In this document: positions 1-7,485 of the stretch, piece after piece
Numbering within the stretch: the stretch's first letter is position 1
Layout: every line of letters begins with the position of its first letter
Made by a program: the position numbers and the translations under genes
DNA from: Constrictibacter sp. MBR-5
GTDB taxonomy: Bacteria > Pseudomonadota > Alphaproteobacteria > JAJUGE01
DNA: 43,242 nt
Reading direction: 5' to 3'
Assembly (NCBI RefSeq): GCF_040549485.1
Contig: NZ_JBEPTK010000026.1
Span: 1 to 43,242 of the forward strand
Notes under the pieces: generated by a model
What the model saw: only the letters and a program-made list of their open reading frames with translations
What the model was told of the DNA's origin: nothing
The model's database searches: none

Positions 1-2
1 TG

Positions 3-554
3 GAGAAGCCGCTCCATGTGAAGCGCGCCTCCGACCTTCTGTCCGCATTCGTCGGTGATAACGAGCGGAACATCGCCTCGGCCTTCCGGGGCGCCGAGCG
101 GGAAGGGGCTGTGCTGCTCATCGACGAGATCGATACGTTCCTGCTCGACCGGCGTAGCGCGCAGCGCCACTGGGAGGTCAGCATGGTCAACGAGATGTTG
201 ACCCAGATGGAATGCCACGATGGCATCTTCATCGCCTCGACGAACCAGATCGACGCTCTCGATAAGGCCGCGCTGCGGCGGTTTGACGTCAAGATTAGGT
301 TCTGCGCCATGCGGCCGGAGCAGGCGTGGGAACTGCTCCGGCGGCAATGTGCCCTCCTGGGGATCGGAGAGCCCGATGCGGGACTGCTGCCGGCGGTTCA
401 GCGGCTGGGCGGGCTGGTTCCGGGTGACTTCGCCACCGTCTCGCGCCGCAGCCGCTTGTCGGCCATCACCTGCCCGAGCGCGTACGCCGCGGCGCTTGCG
501 GAGGAGTGCGCGCTTAGGGGCGATCAGCGGACGATCGGTTTCGCGGTGCGGTAG
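3..554 (+). CDS. AAA+ family ATPase, C-terminal part (5' end outside window)
   Basis: The reading frame is already open at the window edge, so this is the 3' part of a longer gene. Visible AAA+ motifs in order are a Walker B stretch (AVLLIDEIDTFL), a sensor-1 segment (GIFIASTNQID) and an arginine-finger-like LRRFD, followed by a small helical lid domain. The Walker A loop must lie upstream of the window. The protein would couple ATP hydrolysis to remodelling of a partner, as in CDC48/SpoVK-type ATPases. The partner cannot be told from this fragment, and no related gene follows: the next 480 bp are non-coding and then IS remnants begin. Confidence 0.8.
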   Translation, partial: EKPLHVKRASDLLSAFVGDNERNIASAFRGAEREGAVLLIDEIDTFLLDRRSAQRHWEVSMVNEMLTQMECHDGIFIASTNQIDALDKAALRRFDVKIRFCAMRPEQAWELLRRQCALLGIGEPDAGLLPAVQRLGGLVPGDFATVSRRSRLSAITCPSAYAAALAEECALRGDQRTIGFAVR

Positions 555-622
555 GCAATCACGGCGGCGACGACGCGGTTCGCTACGATTGTACAGAGAC
601 GGCGACAGTCGGTGGTGAGGGG

Positions 623-832
623 AGTCCATCCGGATGGACTTGCAGGGACGTTTGCCGCGGAGCGACATCGGCCGTCGAAATCTTGCCGAACAGCGGAAGC
701 CCTTGGCTTCCTGAGGCGTGTGAACTGGGGAGGGGTCATGTCGGGGATACCTTATCCGCACGATCGCCGTTCACCGTGACATGATCTGCGCCGATGGTTG
801 GTCGACCCCGAGGGGATGTTGACGATCATGAC
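623..832. repeat. Diverged ~210-bp repeat, copy 1, opening with an 18-bp palindrome
   Basis: The stretch between the AAA gene and the IS remnants (555-1042) has no convincing gene. It holds a copy of a repeat found again at 4990-5204. The copy starts with the perfect 18-bp palindrome AGTCCATCCGGATGGACT (623-640). Shared blocks are GTGAACTGGG, ATGTCGGGGATACCTTA, CCGTTCAC, CCGATGG-TGGT-GACCC and GATGTTGACGATCATGAC. Relative to copy 2 there is an extra base near 735-740, so no reading frame is kept between the copies, which argues against a conserved protein. Confidence 0.7.
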
Positions 833-1042
833 TTTGCAGGCTTGGCTCAGAGCTTCGTCCAGTTTACCGAGTCCCAGTGAACATCGGCTGTTGCGGCATC
901 CCCGTCGGCTGGTGCGCGACCGCGAAAATGGCCGGAGAAGGGGAGGGTGTTGTCTGTCTGAGGCAGGCGGGATGCAGGTGCCAAGGGTCGTGTCCCTGGG
1001 AGTGGTGTAGGAGTACCGGTCCTCGGCAGGGTCCGAGGGTAA

Positions 1043-1894
1043 TCAGGCGGCCACGGCGGACAGCCTGAGGACGGGATCATCGCTCAGTGCTGCGAGCGAC
1101 TCCAGGCTCATGTATCGGCGGCTGACCGCCCACTCGTCGTTCTGCTCCAGCATCAGGGCGCCCACCAGGCGGACGACGGCGCGATCGTTGGGGAAGATGC
1201 CGATGACATCGGCTCGCCGCTTGATCTCGCCGTTCAAGCGCTCGAGCGGGTTGGTGGATGCGATCTGCGGCCAGTGCTCGCGCGGGAACGTCATGTAGGC
1301 GAGCACGTCCTCACGGGCGCCGTCCATGAGTCCGGCGAGCTTGGGGAAGCGCTCGCGCAGGGCGTCGGCCACCTGCCGCCACTGGGCATGTGCGGCCTCG
1401 GCGCTGTCCTGGGCGAAGATCGTCTTCAGCATGGCGACCGCCGCTGGGCGCTGCTTCGCCGGCACGTGCGCGAGCGTGTTCCTCAGCCAGTGCACGCGGC
1501 ACCGCTGGTGCGTCGCGCTGAACACCTTCGCCGCCGCTGCCCGCAGCCCCTTGTGGTCGTCGGCCACGACGAGCTTCACCCCGCGCAGGCCCCGGTCGGC
1601 CAGGGAGCGCAGGAACGCCTTCCAGAACGGCTCGGCTTCCGAGGCGCCCGTGGCGACGCCGAGCACCTCGCGGCGCCCATCCGTGTTCACGCCCACGGCG
1701 ATTATCACGGCGAGCGACACGATCCGCCCGGCCTGGCGAACCTTCAGGTAGGTGGCGTCGATCCACAGATAGGGCCAGGCGCCCTCGATCGGCCGGGACA
1801 GGAAGGCGTTCAGGTCCTTGCCTTGCATGCGGGACTTCCTCCCCATCATCTGTTCAGGACGAGTGCCGAGGGCGGGCGGACCAAGCTGCCCCAC
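1043..1894 (-). pseudogene. IS256-family transposase, N-terminally truncated
   Basis: The open frame encodes 283 residues. About the last 270 match the catalytic part of IS256-family (Transposase_mut) enzymes. The DDE residues sit in DATYLKVR, VVADDHKGL and NPLERLNGEIKRR, and the C-terminal helical part is intact. Full-length members have roughly 400 residues. Here about 130 N-terminal residues, including the DNA-binding region, are missing, and the first ~13 codons read through unrelated sequence. The upstream junction falls near 1855, where the IS66-side sequence begins. The catalytic half is intact but the protein is unlikely to be a working transposase. Confidence 0.85.
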
Positions 1895-1932
1895 GGCGCT
1901 GATCGCCGAGGCTCTGACGGTCCCGCCCGCCC

Positions 1933-1964
1933 GCGCCTGGAGGGGTGGTCACCCCTCCAGGCGC
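1933..1964. repeat. Perfect 15-bp inverted repeat with 2-nt centre
   Basis: The arms are GCGCCTGGAGGGGTG (1933-1947) and its exact reverse complement (1950-1964), separated by GT. It lies in the ~150-bp non-matching segment between the IS256 and IS66 fragments. It could be a terminator or a cruciform-forming site carried in with one of the elements. Nothing ties it to a host gene. Confidence 0.7.
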
Positions 1965-2010
1965 ACCGCTCAGCTTGCGCCAGGCCGGCTCCGAGAACAC
2001 GCAAGGCTCT

Positions 2011-2225
2011 TTCGAGGAACCGGGTGAGGCCCGGCCAGTGGCCGAGGGCATAGCGGATGTCGCCGGCCAGGGTGGAGCCGGACGAGATCGCCGACAACTG
2101 CTTCTCGAACCAGGGCTTCAGGGCCTCGACGATCGGCGCCGCGTGGCGCGTGCGCGCGGCCAGCTGCACCTCCGGGGCCTGCCCGCGCACGCCAGCCTCG
2201 ACGCTACAGAGTGCTGCGATGTGGC
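2011..2225 (-). pseudogene. IS66-family transposase remnant
   Basis: On the minus strand about 70 residues ([14 protein letters not shown]... to LGHWPGLTRFLE) match the region of IS66 TnpC just before the final conserved block. Recognisable words are [29 protein letters not shown] and LTRFLE. The usual continuation (DGRLELDTN...) is absent: the match stops abruptly at 2011, and unrelated sequence containing a palindrome follows. This is a short internal fragment with no start and no catalytic centre. Confidence 0.75.
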
Positions 2226-2239
2226 GAAGCGCGGCCGCC

Positions 2240-2608
2240 GCTAGCGGCTCTCGATGTGGCCATCGCGTTGCGCAGTCCCCCTCCCGACTGCGTCCACCAC
2301 ACCGACCGCGGATCGCAATACGCTGCCGAGAAGTATACCGCGACCGCCTTGGCCAGGCGAAACTCGTCGGCTCGATGGGACGGCGTGGCAATCCCTACAA
2401 CAATGCAATGATGGAGAGCCTCATGAAGACCCTGAAGGTCGAAGGCGTATACCCGCTCGAGTTCGAGACGGCGGAGGATGTCACGAACCAGCTTCCGGCC
2501 TTCATCGAGAAGTACAACGCCAAGCGCCTCCACTCATCGCTTGGCTACCTCAGCCCCGAACAGTTCGAGAAGCAGCACGCCCAGCCACCGGTCAAAGACG
2601 CCGCCTGA
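2240..2608 (+). pseudogene. IS3-family transposase (OrfB) C-terminal remnant with frameshift
   Basis: The C-terminal third of an IS3-type OrfB is spread over two frames. [20 protein letters not shown] and [10 protein letters not shown] are in one frame up to about 2340. [40 protein letters not shown] and [14 protein letters not shown] are in another. The catalytic Asp (HTDRGSQ) and Glu ([11 protein letters not shown]) of the rve domain are visible. The change of frame within the glycine-rich stretch and the missing 5' two thirds make it a pseudogene. The end of the element probably lies near 2655. Confidence 0.8.
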
Positions 2609-2870
2609 TTGTGTCCGGCCCAAGGGGCCCACTCCAATCAGGGGGCAGCTTGAACGCCGTTTGACAATCAGAGGAGCCCGGTTGCGGCGGCGGGAAGCGG
2701 TCTTCGACGCCCGTGGTACCCCCGGGGAAGCGGCTACATTGAAGTCTTCGCGAGGAGCGGGCGGACGTCGATCTGTGTATGAATGAAATAATGAATGAGC
2801 CCTTCCTTCTGGGTTATTCTTGTCCTCGTCGGATTTCACCTGACAATTTGCGCGAAAGAGGAATTGCATT

Positions 2871-3425
2871 ATGCCAGATTGGTGTTACGATAAGATCATG
2901 ATCGAGACAGATGGCTCAATAACAGGGGCAGGCCTTCTTTCGGTACTTCGCGACCGATCGCAATGTCCAACGCGGTCGTTTAGCCTGACGAGCTGTGCGC
3001 CGATACCCGGCGACCTCTCTAGCGAGCCGTTCGGTTCGGACGGCTGGTACGACTGGCGGTTGGTTCACTGGGGGACCAAGTGGGACATCTCCTGCCAAGG
3101 TGACGACGAACCGTGCGTCGATTGTAACGGAGACAGAATTACCATAATCGGCGAAACACCGTGGAGCCCCCCGGCCGCAGCTCTCGACCGACTGGCAGCG
3201 GCGTTCCCCTGCATCTCGGTTTCCCTTTACTGGGCGGGCACGGAGCTGGAGGGCTGCACCGTCTGGAAAAACGCGACACGAATCCACGACTGGTGGAGAT
3301 GGACTGCAGATGAGGTCGATTGGGAAAACGCCAACCGCTCAGAGTGGGACGGCGCTGCACGGCTGTCGCGTTACTTTCGGATGCCCGCGGAGGTTTCTGT
3401 ACATGAGTGCAGGGCACGCAGTTAA
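2871..3425 (+). CDS. YubB/Api92-type ferredoxin-like domain protein (DUF1281-like)
   Basis: This 184-residue protein opens with MPDWCYDKIMIE and carries YDWRLVHWGTKWD in the middle, matching the MPNWC... start and WGTKWD core of the YubB/Api92 (DUF1281) family. That family is plasmid- and phage-associated, folds like a ferredoxin and has no settled function. Its typical second half, with alternating strands and aromatic residues (SVSLYWAGTELEG), is present. An AGAGGA ribosome site lies 8 nt before the ATG. Upstream DNA (2745-2870) is clearly AT-richer than its surroundings, and the family is typical of mobile DNA, so acquisition by transfer is likely. The gene stands alone between IS remnants and a gene-free stretch. 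Confidence 0.7.
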   Translation: MPDWCYDKIMIETDGSITGAGLLSVLRDRSQCPTRSFSLTSCAPIPGDLSSEPFGSDGWYDWRLVHWGTKWDISCQGDDEPCVDCNGDRITIIGETPWSPPAAALDRLAAAFPCISVSLYWAGTELEGCTVWKNATRIHDWWRWTADEVDWENANRSEWDGAARLSRYFRMPAEVSVHECRARS

Positions 3426-3712
3426 TCTGCATGCCTAGTCTAAACCACATGTCTGCCTGAGTACGGGGCGGCCCGTCTCACCAGCATGCAGGTAAAGAGG
3501 GCCGCGCCGGATAGACCGGTGTCGAGCCTCATGCATCGGGAGAGGGGCCATGGCGGATCGTATTAACTACGTCGGGCTTGTTGTTCACAAGGAGGGGGGA
3601 TCCCATGGTCGGGGGCAATGTTCGAAACATGTTGATCGCGGTCAAGATTGCTTTCGACGCGCCAGGCGGTGGGTGGCGCTTTCGCTGTGTCCAACGCCAA
3701 GGCGATGCTGCA
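3426..3712. other. Gene-free stretch, nothing recognised
   Basis: Short plus-strand frames begin at 3550 and 3605 with good Shine-Dalgarno-like sequences. Neither resembles a known family, and the longer one runs antisense through the Tat/FtsZ-like gene. I see no RNA gene, terminator or repeat here. Confidence 0.4.
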
Positions 3713-4057
3713 TCAGACGGTGGCACCGAAGCTGCGGGCGGCTGCCAACGAGCGACGCATGTCGCTCAGTGCTCGTTCCGCGGCGACCCGTGCGCGATCC
3801 TGCCCGGTCGCCGATCCCTCCCCGTAGTAGGCCCCTCGACCATCATTGAGGACGGTTCTGACATCCCCAAAGTCGAGTCCGATGATCCCCCGGGCGGAGA
3901 CGAGCTTGGATATCGCCTCAACCGCGCCTGTGGCCGACGCGAGTGCCGGATCGTAGAGCGGGGGAGGGGCCGCCGCCCCAAGGCGGTGGTAAGGCAACCA
4001 CAGCAGCGCTGCTGTGGAAGCACTGCCAAGAAGAAAACTGCGTCGCGTGATTCTCAT
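3713..4057 (-). CDS. Small Tat-signal protein carrying an FtsZ-like segment
   Basis: The 114-residue protein starts at the ATG at 4057, preceded by GAGAAGG 5 nt upstream. Residues 4-20 form a twin-arginine signal (TRRSFLLGS followed by a hydrophobic stretch). Residues ~40-100 align with the inner FtsZ segment that carries LINLDFADVRTVM: here VEAISKLVSARG, GIIGLDFGDVRTVLNDG and YGEGSATGQDRARVAAERAL. The GTP-binding N-terminal half of FtsZ, including its tubulin signature, is absent, and so is the rest of the C-terminal domain. Either it is a domestic small exported protein using this fold or a fragment of a larger gene. The neighbours on both sides are degraded genes, so decay is possible, yet the ribosome site, signal peptide and frame are clean. 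Confidence 0.55.
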   Translation of the reverse strand: MRITRRSFLLGSASTAALLWLPYHRLGAAAPPPLYDPALASATGAVEAISKLVSARGIIGLDFGDVRTVLNDGRGAYYGEGSATGQDRARVAAERALSDMRRSLAAARSFGATV

Positions 4058-4195
4058 GTGGCCTTCTCGGGCGTGGGTGCGCGTCATCATCTCCCGAAAC
4101 TTGTATCTGTCGACCGCGCCGGCGTTGCCTCAGGCTCCGCGGCTGGCGCGACAGACGGTTCGCCCGAGCAGTATCCGGAGGAATGGGGGAGGGAT

Positions 4196-4545
4196 ATGAT
4201 CGCCGCTGACCGAGGCGCGGCGATGTCGCTACTCGTGCGGTTCGGCAAGGCGTCCGACGTCGACGGTGTCCTCGCCTGTGTCACGCCAGATTTTGGATGG
4301 CGCCTGGCGAAGGGGCTGGAAGCGCCCGACGGTCTGATCGTGCGCGGCAAAGAGGTGGTTCGCCAGGCGCTCGCCGAACGCGCGGCCGTTATCCAGCGCA
4401 TTCGCTTCTCGGAAACAGAGGTCACGATCGTCGGCGACAGCATCATCGACGGCTCCGCGCTACCGGGCGAGCGGGCAACTGGCGCTCCGATCCTGGCATG
4501 AGCATCAACGTCTATGATCTACGCGACGGCCTGATTGCTGCTTAG
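4196..4545 (+). pseudogene. NTF2/SnoaL-like protein, frameshifted
   Basis: About 100 residues from MIAADRGAAMSLLVRFGKA onward fit the SnoaL-like (NTF2 fold) family: VIQRIRFSETEVTIVGDSI, then ERATGAPI. The usual last strand (SINVYDLRDGLIAA) is present but in another frame, reached by a shift near 4495. A second small lesion may lie around 4452 (DGSALPGERATG where a longer strand is expected). The family holds small polyketide cyclases, isomerases and many proteins without known function. No partner gene is preserved. Confidence 0.6.
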
Positions 4546-4590
4546 GCCAGCTACCGGAACAGATCGGCTGATCCCCAAGCGCGCGAGGAG

Positions 4591-4752
4591 CAGCACCCGG
4601 CTCAGTCGGGGGCGCCGTGGGGGCGGTCGCCGGAACCCTGGCCGGTGCCGCGTGAGCCGAGCGGCCGCCTTCGGCCGCGAGCGCCGGCGGCGCTGATCGA
4701 GGACGCCCTCGCCATCCTCGGGGCGGCAATCATCGCGTGGAGCCTGTCATGA
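4591..4752 (+). pseudogene. DUF4126-like membrane protein, 3' remnant
   Basis: A glycine-rich membrane helix (VGGAVGAVAGTLAGAA) stops at an in-frame TGA near 4650. The expected family ending (ALIEDALAILGAAIIAWSLS) resumes in another frame and ends at a TGA overlapping the next start as ATGA. The order DUF4126-type protein then reductase-like flavoprotein is one I associate with sphingomonads, so this is probably the tail of a former two-gene operon. The family identity rests on a short stretch. Confidence 0.45.
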
Positions 4753-4985
4753 GTGAAACGTTCGATGTGATGTTGCTGGCGCGGGGTAGGCAGGCCGGGT
4801 GCAGGCTTATTGCCTGGCCGCCGCCTGGACGCGCGTGGCGCTGGTCGAGCAGCACCTCCGGTGGCACCTGCGTCAACATCGGCTGCATCCGACAACTCCG
4901 AACCCCGGCGTCATGCCACCGATCGTCAAAACCGTTCTTATCAATCCGCCACTTTCGCTTCGCCTGGACGAGATGCGGAGTCTCG
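4749..4985 (+). pseudogene. Mercuric-reductase-like FAD oxidoreductase, 5' remnant
   Basis: The frame begins MSETFDVM and later shows GGTCVNIGCI, the redox-active disulfide motif of class I pyridine nucleotide-disulfide oxidoreductases. The piece between (RVALVEQHLR, the end of the FAD-binding Rossmann unit) is in another frame, so several indels have occurred. Homology is lost at about 4910, well before the NAD-binding domain, and the palindromic repeat starts at 4990. Only ~75 of the expected ~460 codons remain. Confidence 0.7.
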
Positions 4986-4989
4986 TCAG

Positions 4990-5204
4990 AGTCCATCCGG
5001 ATGGACTCCCAGGGGGCGTTCATCGCGGAGCGAGGCCGGCCGTTTATCTGCTGAGAAGCCGGCAGTCCCTTGGGTCGTTCCAGAGACATGTGAACTGGGA
5101 AGGCGATGTCGGGGATACCTTACCCGCAGGATTACCGTTCACACCCTGGCAGAATCTTCACCGATGGCTGGTAGACCCTGAAACGGGGATGTTGACGATC
5201 ATGA
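4990..5204. repeat. Diverged ~210-bp repeat, copy 2, opening with a 20-bp palindrome
   Basis: This is the second copy of the repeat at 623-832. Its palindrome is perfect over 20 bp (GAGTCCATCCGGATGGACTC, 4989-5008). It directly follows the broken FAD oxidoreductase remnant. One frame through it stays open to 5254 (HVNWEGDVGDTLPAGLPF, then TPWQNLHRWLVDPETG), but the other copy is out of frame. Both copies have the same orientation. Confidence 0.7.
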
Positions 5205-5736
5205 CGACGTTGGACGTGCCGCTGCCTCGCTTCCTCTATGTCAAACGGCAATAGAAGCTAACCGCTCTTCTAGAGCGGGACTCTTGGTCTGAACAGCGGA
5301 ACCGGATAAATTGACAAAATTAGCCGACTGTCCAAAATATGAAAGTCATGGCACGACACTGATCCCATGGCGTCTAATTCAAGCGGAAGGTTGCCACAGG
5401 ATTTTCTGGCCAGGGAGCCCTGCACGGCTTGGCGAAGCGCCAAGAAATCTCCCGCAACCTGATCCGGACCAGGGATCGAGTAGTACGATCCGACGGCGGA
5501 TCTGCTCCAAGTCTACAGACACCGCGATGGGAAGACCCATTCGGGAAAGAATGATCGCCGCAAAGGTGCCGTGCGCATCGGCGAAGCCCGTCCTCGATCG
5601 GAACGCGGGCACGACGTCTCTGACGTTCGTCCTGTATCACGGCGGCGGCTATTCCGTTCCCATCGAAACGACGCGGTGTTGCTGGCGCAGCGGCCATGGC
5701 CCTCCGATCGCCTCTATCGCTGAGTGGAAATGCCAG
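5205..5736. other. Stretch without a recognisable gene
   Basis: A short hairpin lies at 5262-5278 (CCGCTCT-TCT-AGAGCGG) with no T-run behind it. Overlapping minus-strand frames between 5374 and 5697 carry no motif I recognise and may be a degraded gene. I see no RNA gene here. The CcdA gene ends at 5737. Confidence 0.4.
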
Positions 5737-6456
5737 TCAGAAGCGCACGGTGAGGTCGAGCAACCAGTCGGGCATCATGCGCACCAGAGCGGCCTCCAGG
5801 GATCTGTCGAGGCCGGTAACGATCAGTCCGCCCACCAGAATCAACAATCCCCCTAGGATGGGCTTGCTCCAGCGGCCGATCGACTGGAAGGCCGCCTTGC
5901 GCGTCGCCAGCGCCTTCCGCGATCCATAGGCGAATGCGAGCAGCGCCGTGGCCACGCCGAGCCCGAAGATCAGGAATATGAGGAAAGCGGACGGCAGATC
6001 CTCGCCACGGCTCGCTGCGGCGATGGCCACTCCGAGCGTAGGACCGACGCATGGCGTCCAGACGAGCCCGAGGAGAAGGCCGATCGAGAACTGCCCGCCG
6101 AGGCCGCGGCCGGAGACGCTCGCCAGAAGGCGATTACCGCCGCTCGCGATCGGTGCGGCGGCGCTGGCGAAGGCGATTTGGGCAACGGGTACGGTCAGCA
6201 AGACGCCCGCACCGATCAGGATGATCGCCGCGACGAGCCGCATCACCTCCTGATCGAGCCCGATGCTGAACCCAATCGTCAACAGAAGGAAGCCGAAGAT
6301 CGAGAACGACAGGACTAGGCCGGCGGCTAGGGCCGCCGGTCCGTAACGGTTCTCGCCAAGGGCCGAGCCGATGATGATCGGCAGGATCGGAAGGACGCAG
6401 GGATTGAGCAGAGTCACGAGCCCGGCGACGTAGGGTAGAAGAACCGTTCCCAGCAT
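5737..6456 (-). CDS. ccdA: CcdA/DsbD-type transmembrane thiol-disulfide carrier
   Basis: This 239-residue membrane protein has about six helices. It shows the two Cys-Pro sites of the family: NPCVLPILP in the first helix (~residue 20) and WTPCVGPTLG in the second half (~residue 134). CcdA moves electrons from cytoplasmic thioredoxin across the membrane to periplasmic thioredoxin-like proteins, and its usual length is ~230-240 residues. The gene lies 24 bp behind a periplasmic thioredoxin gene on the same strand, which is the expected partner. A GGAGCGAG ribosome site precedes the ATG. It ends a four-gene unit (DUF3179, Cys-rich membrane protein, thioredoxin, CcdA) that starts behind the site at 8589-8614. 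Confidence 0.9.
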   Translation of the reverse strand: MLGTVLLPYVAGLVTLLNPCVLPILPIIIGSALGENRYGPAALAAGLVLSFSIFGFLLLTIGFSIGLDQEVMRLVAAIILIGAGVLLTVPVAQIAFASAAAPIASGGNRLLASVSGRGLGGQFSIGLLLGLVWTPCVGPTLGVAIAAASRGEDLPSAFLIFLIFGLGVATALLAFAYGSRKALATRKAAFQSIGRWSKPILGGLLILVGGLIVTGLDRSLEAALVRMMPDWLLDLTVRF

Positions 6457-6480
6457 GGGTTCGCTCGCTCCGCGTGCCGG

Positions 6481-6879
6481 TCAGCCGCCCGCGGCTGAGA
6501 GGATGGCGGCGCGCAGGCGGTCGCGGTCCGTTTCGGCGATGCTACGGGCGACCTCGCTGCCGCCCTTGAACACCAGAATCGTCGACTGGCGCGGGACCCG
6601 GTGCTCGCGCAGGAAAGCCTTCTCCTGGTCGTAGTCCACCGTCACGAAGAGGCTGTCCTTCAACTCCGGCTCCGCCTTCAGCTCGTTCAGGATCGGCTTC
6701 TGCGCGCGGCAGGTGGGGCACCAGTCGGCATAGACGTCGACGATGATCGTCTTGCCGGCCGCCTGCGCATCGGCGAATGCCGCTTCGGAATAGGAGATGC
6801 TGTTCGCGGCGGCGAGCGTCGCTGATCCCGTGAAGGCCAGCAGCATCAGCGCGAAGACGGTCCTGATGGTCGATTTCAT
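6481..6879 (-). CDS. Periplasmic thioredoxin-family protein
   Basis: This 132-residue protein has a signal peptide of ~23 residues and a thioredoxin fold with the redox motif WCPTC (C54, C57) in YADWCPTCRAQKP. The cis-Pro region reads RVPRQSTILVF. The ATG at 6879 is chosen over an upstream one because it is preceded by AAAGGACAG and starts the signal peptide directly. The CPTC motif resembles DsbD C-terminal-domain and TlpA-like proteins rather than oxidising DsbA. With CcdA downstream it should be kept reduced and pass electrons to periplasmic or secreted thiol proteins. Secreted Cys-rich peptides encoded nearby are candidate clients, but this is inference. Confidence 0.88.
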   Translation of the reverse strand: MKSTIRTVFALMLLAFTGSATLAAANSISYSEAAFADAQAAGKTIIVDVYADWCPTCRAQKPILNELKAEPELKDSLFVTVDYDQEKAFLREHRVPRQSTILVFKGGSEVARSIAETDRDRLRAAILSAAGG

Positions 6880-6924
6880 GATCTGTCCTTTGTCGGTTCG
6901 AGAGGGAGGCCGGCGCATCTTTGC

Positions 6925-7485
6925 CTAGGCGGGAACCGGCCCGCATCGGCGGGCGGCGAAACGCGCCGTCACGCAGAGACCGGCGACGAGGAGAAGGAAG
7001 GCCGCGGGAATCATCAGACTCATTGTGGTGACGACGGCCGTGGTGACCTGAAGACCGAGGAGCAGGAAGAGAAGGGGAGCGCAGCAGGCGCTGCCGGCGA
7101 GGAGGCCCGGAAGACCGGAGATCAGCCCCGAGAGCGGGTGCAGTCCGCAGGCCGTGGCGCAGCGCCCCGCAATGCCCACCAGCGCGATCTGCACGCCCGT
7201 CAGGAGCCCCAGGATCAGGCCCGTCGCGATGTTCAGAGGCGACAGCAGCAGGACCGCCCCGGGAAGCCCGATCACGGCGACTGCCTCGAACTGGAAGGGC
7301 GCGCGCTGACGCAGCATCAGTTCCATCCAACTGCCGGCGACGGTCGCGGACAGCGGACGCATCACCGCGTCGATCGCGAGATCGCCGACGGACAGCAGGA
7401 AGGCGGTCAGGTAAAGCGCCGCTACCAGGGAGACGGTGCGCAGGCTGCGCGGCTCGCCCGCCAGACGGCGCCAGACGTCAGGCAT
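6925..7485 (-). CDS. Cys-rich multi-spanning membrane protein, function unknown
   Basis: This 186-residue protein has about five predicted membrane helices. Two Cys pairs stand at membrane boundaries: RCATAC (C109, C113) and the vicinal SACCAP (C134, C135). The second resembles the SACC motif in the first helix of MerT, though the rest of the protein does not look like MerT. Its ATG overlaps the end of the DUF3179 gene by 8 bp, which implies translational coupling, and the thioredoxin start follows 45 bp after its stop. Metal or thiol handling is plausible from the Cys pattern and neighbours. I do not recognise the family. Confidence 0.75.
   Translation of the reverse strand: MPDVWRRLAGEPRSLRTVSLVAALYLTAFLLSVGDLAIDAVMRPLSATVAGSWMELMLRQRAPFQFEAVAVIGLPGAVLLLSPLNIATGLILGLLTGVQIALVGIAGRCATACGLHPLSGLISGLPGLLAGSACCAPLLFLLLGLQVTTAVVTTMSLMIPAAFLLLVAGLCVTARFAARRCGPVPA

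Larger units (their letters stand above)
983..2660. mobile_element. Cluster of insertion-sequence remnants (IS256, IS66, IS3)
   Basis: Three unrelated transposase fragments lie back to back: IS256 type (minus, 1043-1855), IS66 type (minus, 2011-2225) and IS3 type (plus, 2240-2608). None is complete. The segment GTGTCCCTGGGAGTGGTGTAG near 990-1010, just past the IS256 transposase stop, looks like that element's terminal repeat, but no matching partner end is visible. This is an insertion hot spot that has decayed by nested insertion and deletion. Confidence 0.75.

Noticed and set aside
2057-2608. The whole 183-codon plus-strand frame as one protein
   Set aside because: Only the last ~90 codons are IS3 transposase; the first half is antisense to the IS66 remnant.
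3578-4501. A 307-codon plus-strand open frame with good ribosome-like sites
   Set aside because: It runs antisense to the Tat/FtsZ-like gene, has no family-like composition until its last ~100 codons, and those belong to the frameshifted NTF2-like gene.
5811-5836. A GTAACG-N15-AGAA match on the plus strand
   Set aside because: It is inside ccdA, facing no gene; it shows that the relaxed motif can arise by chance.
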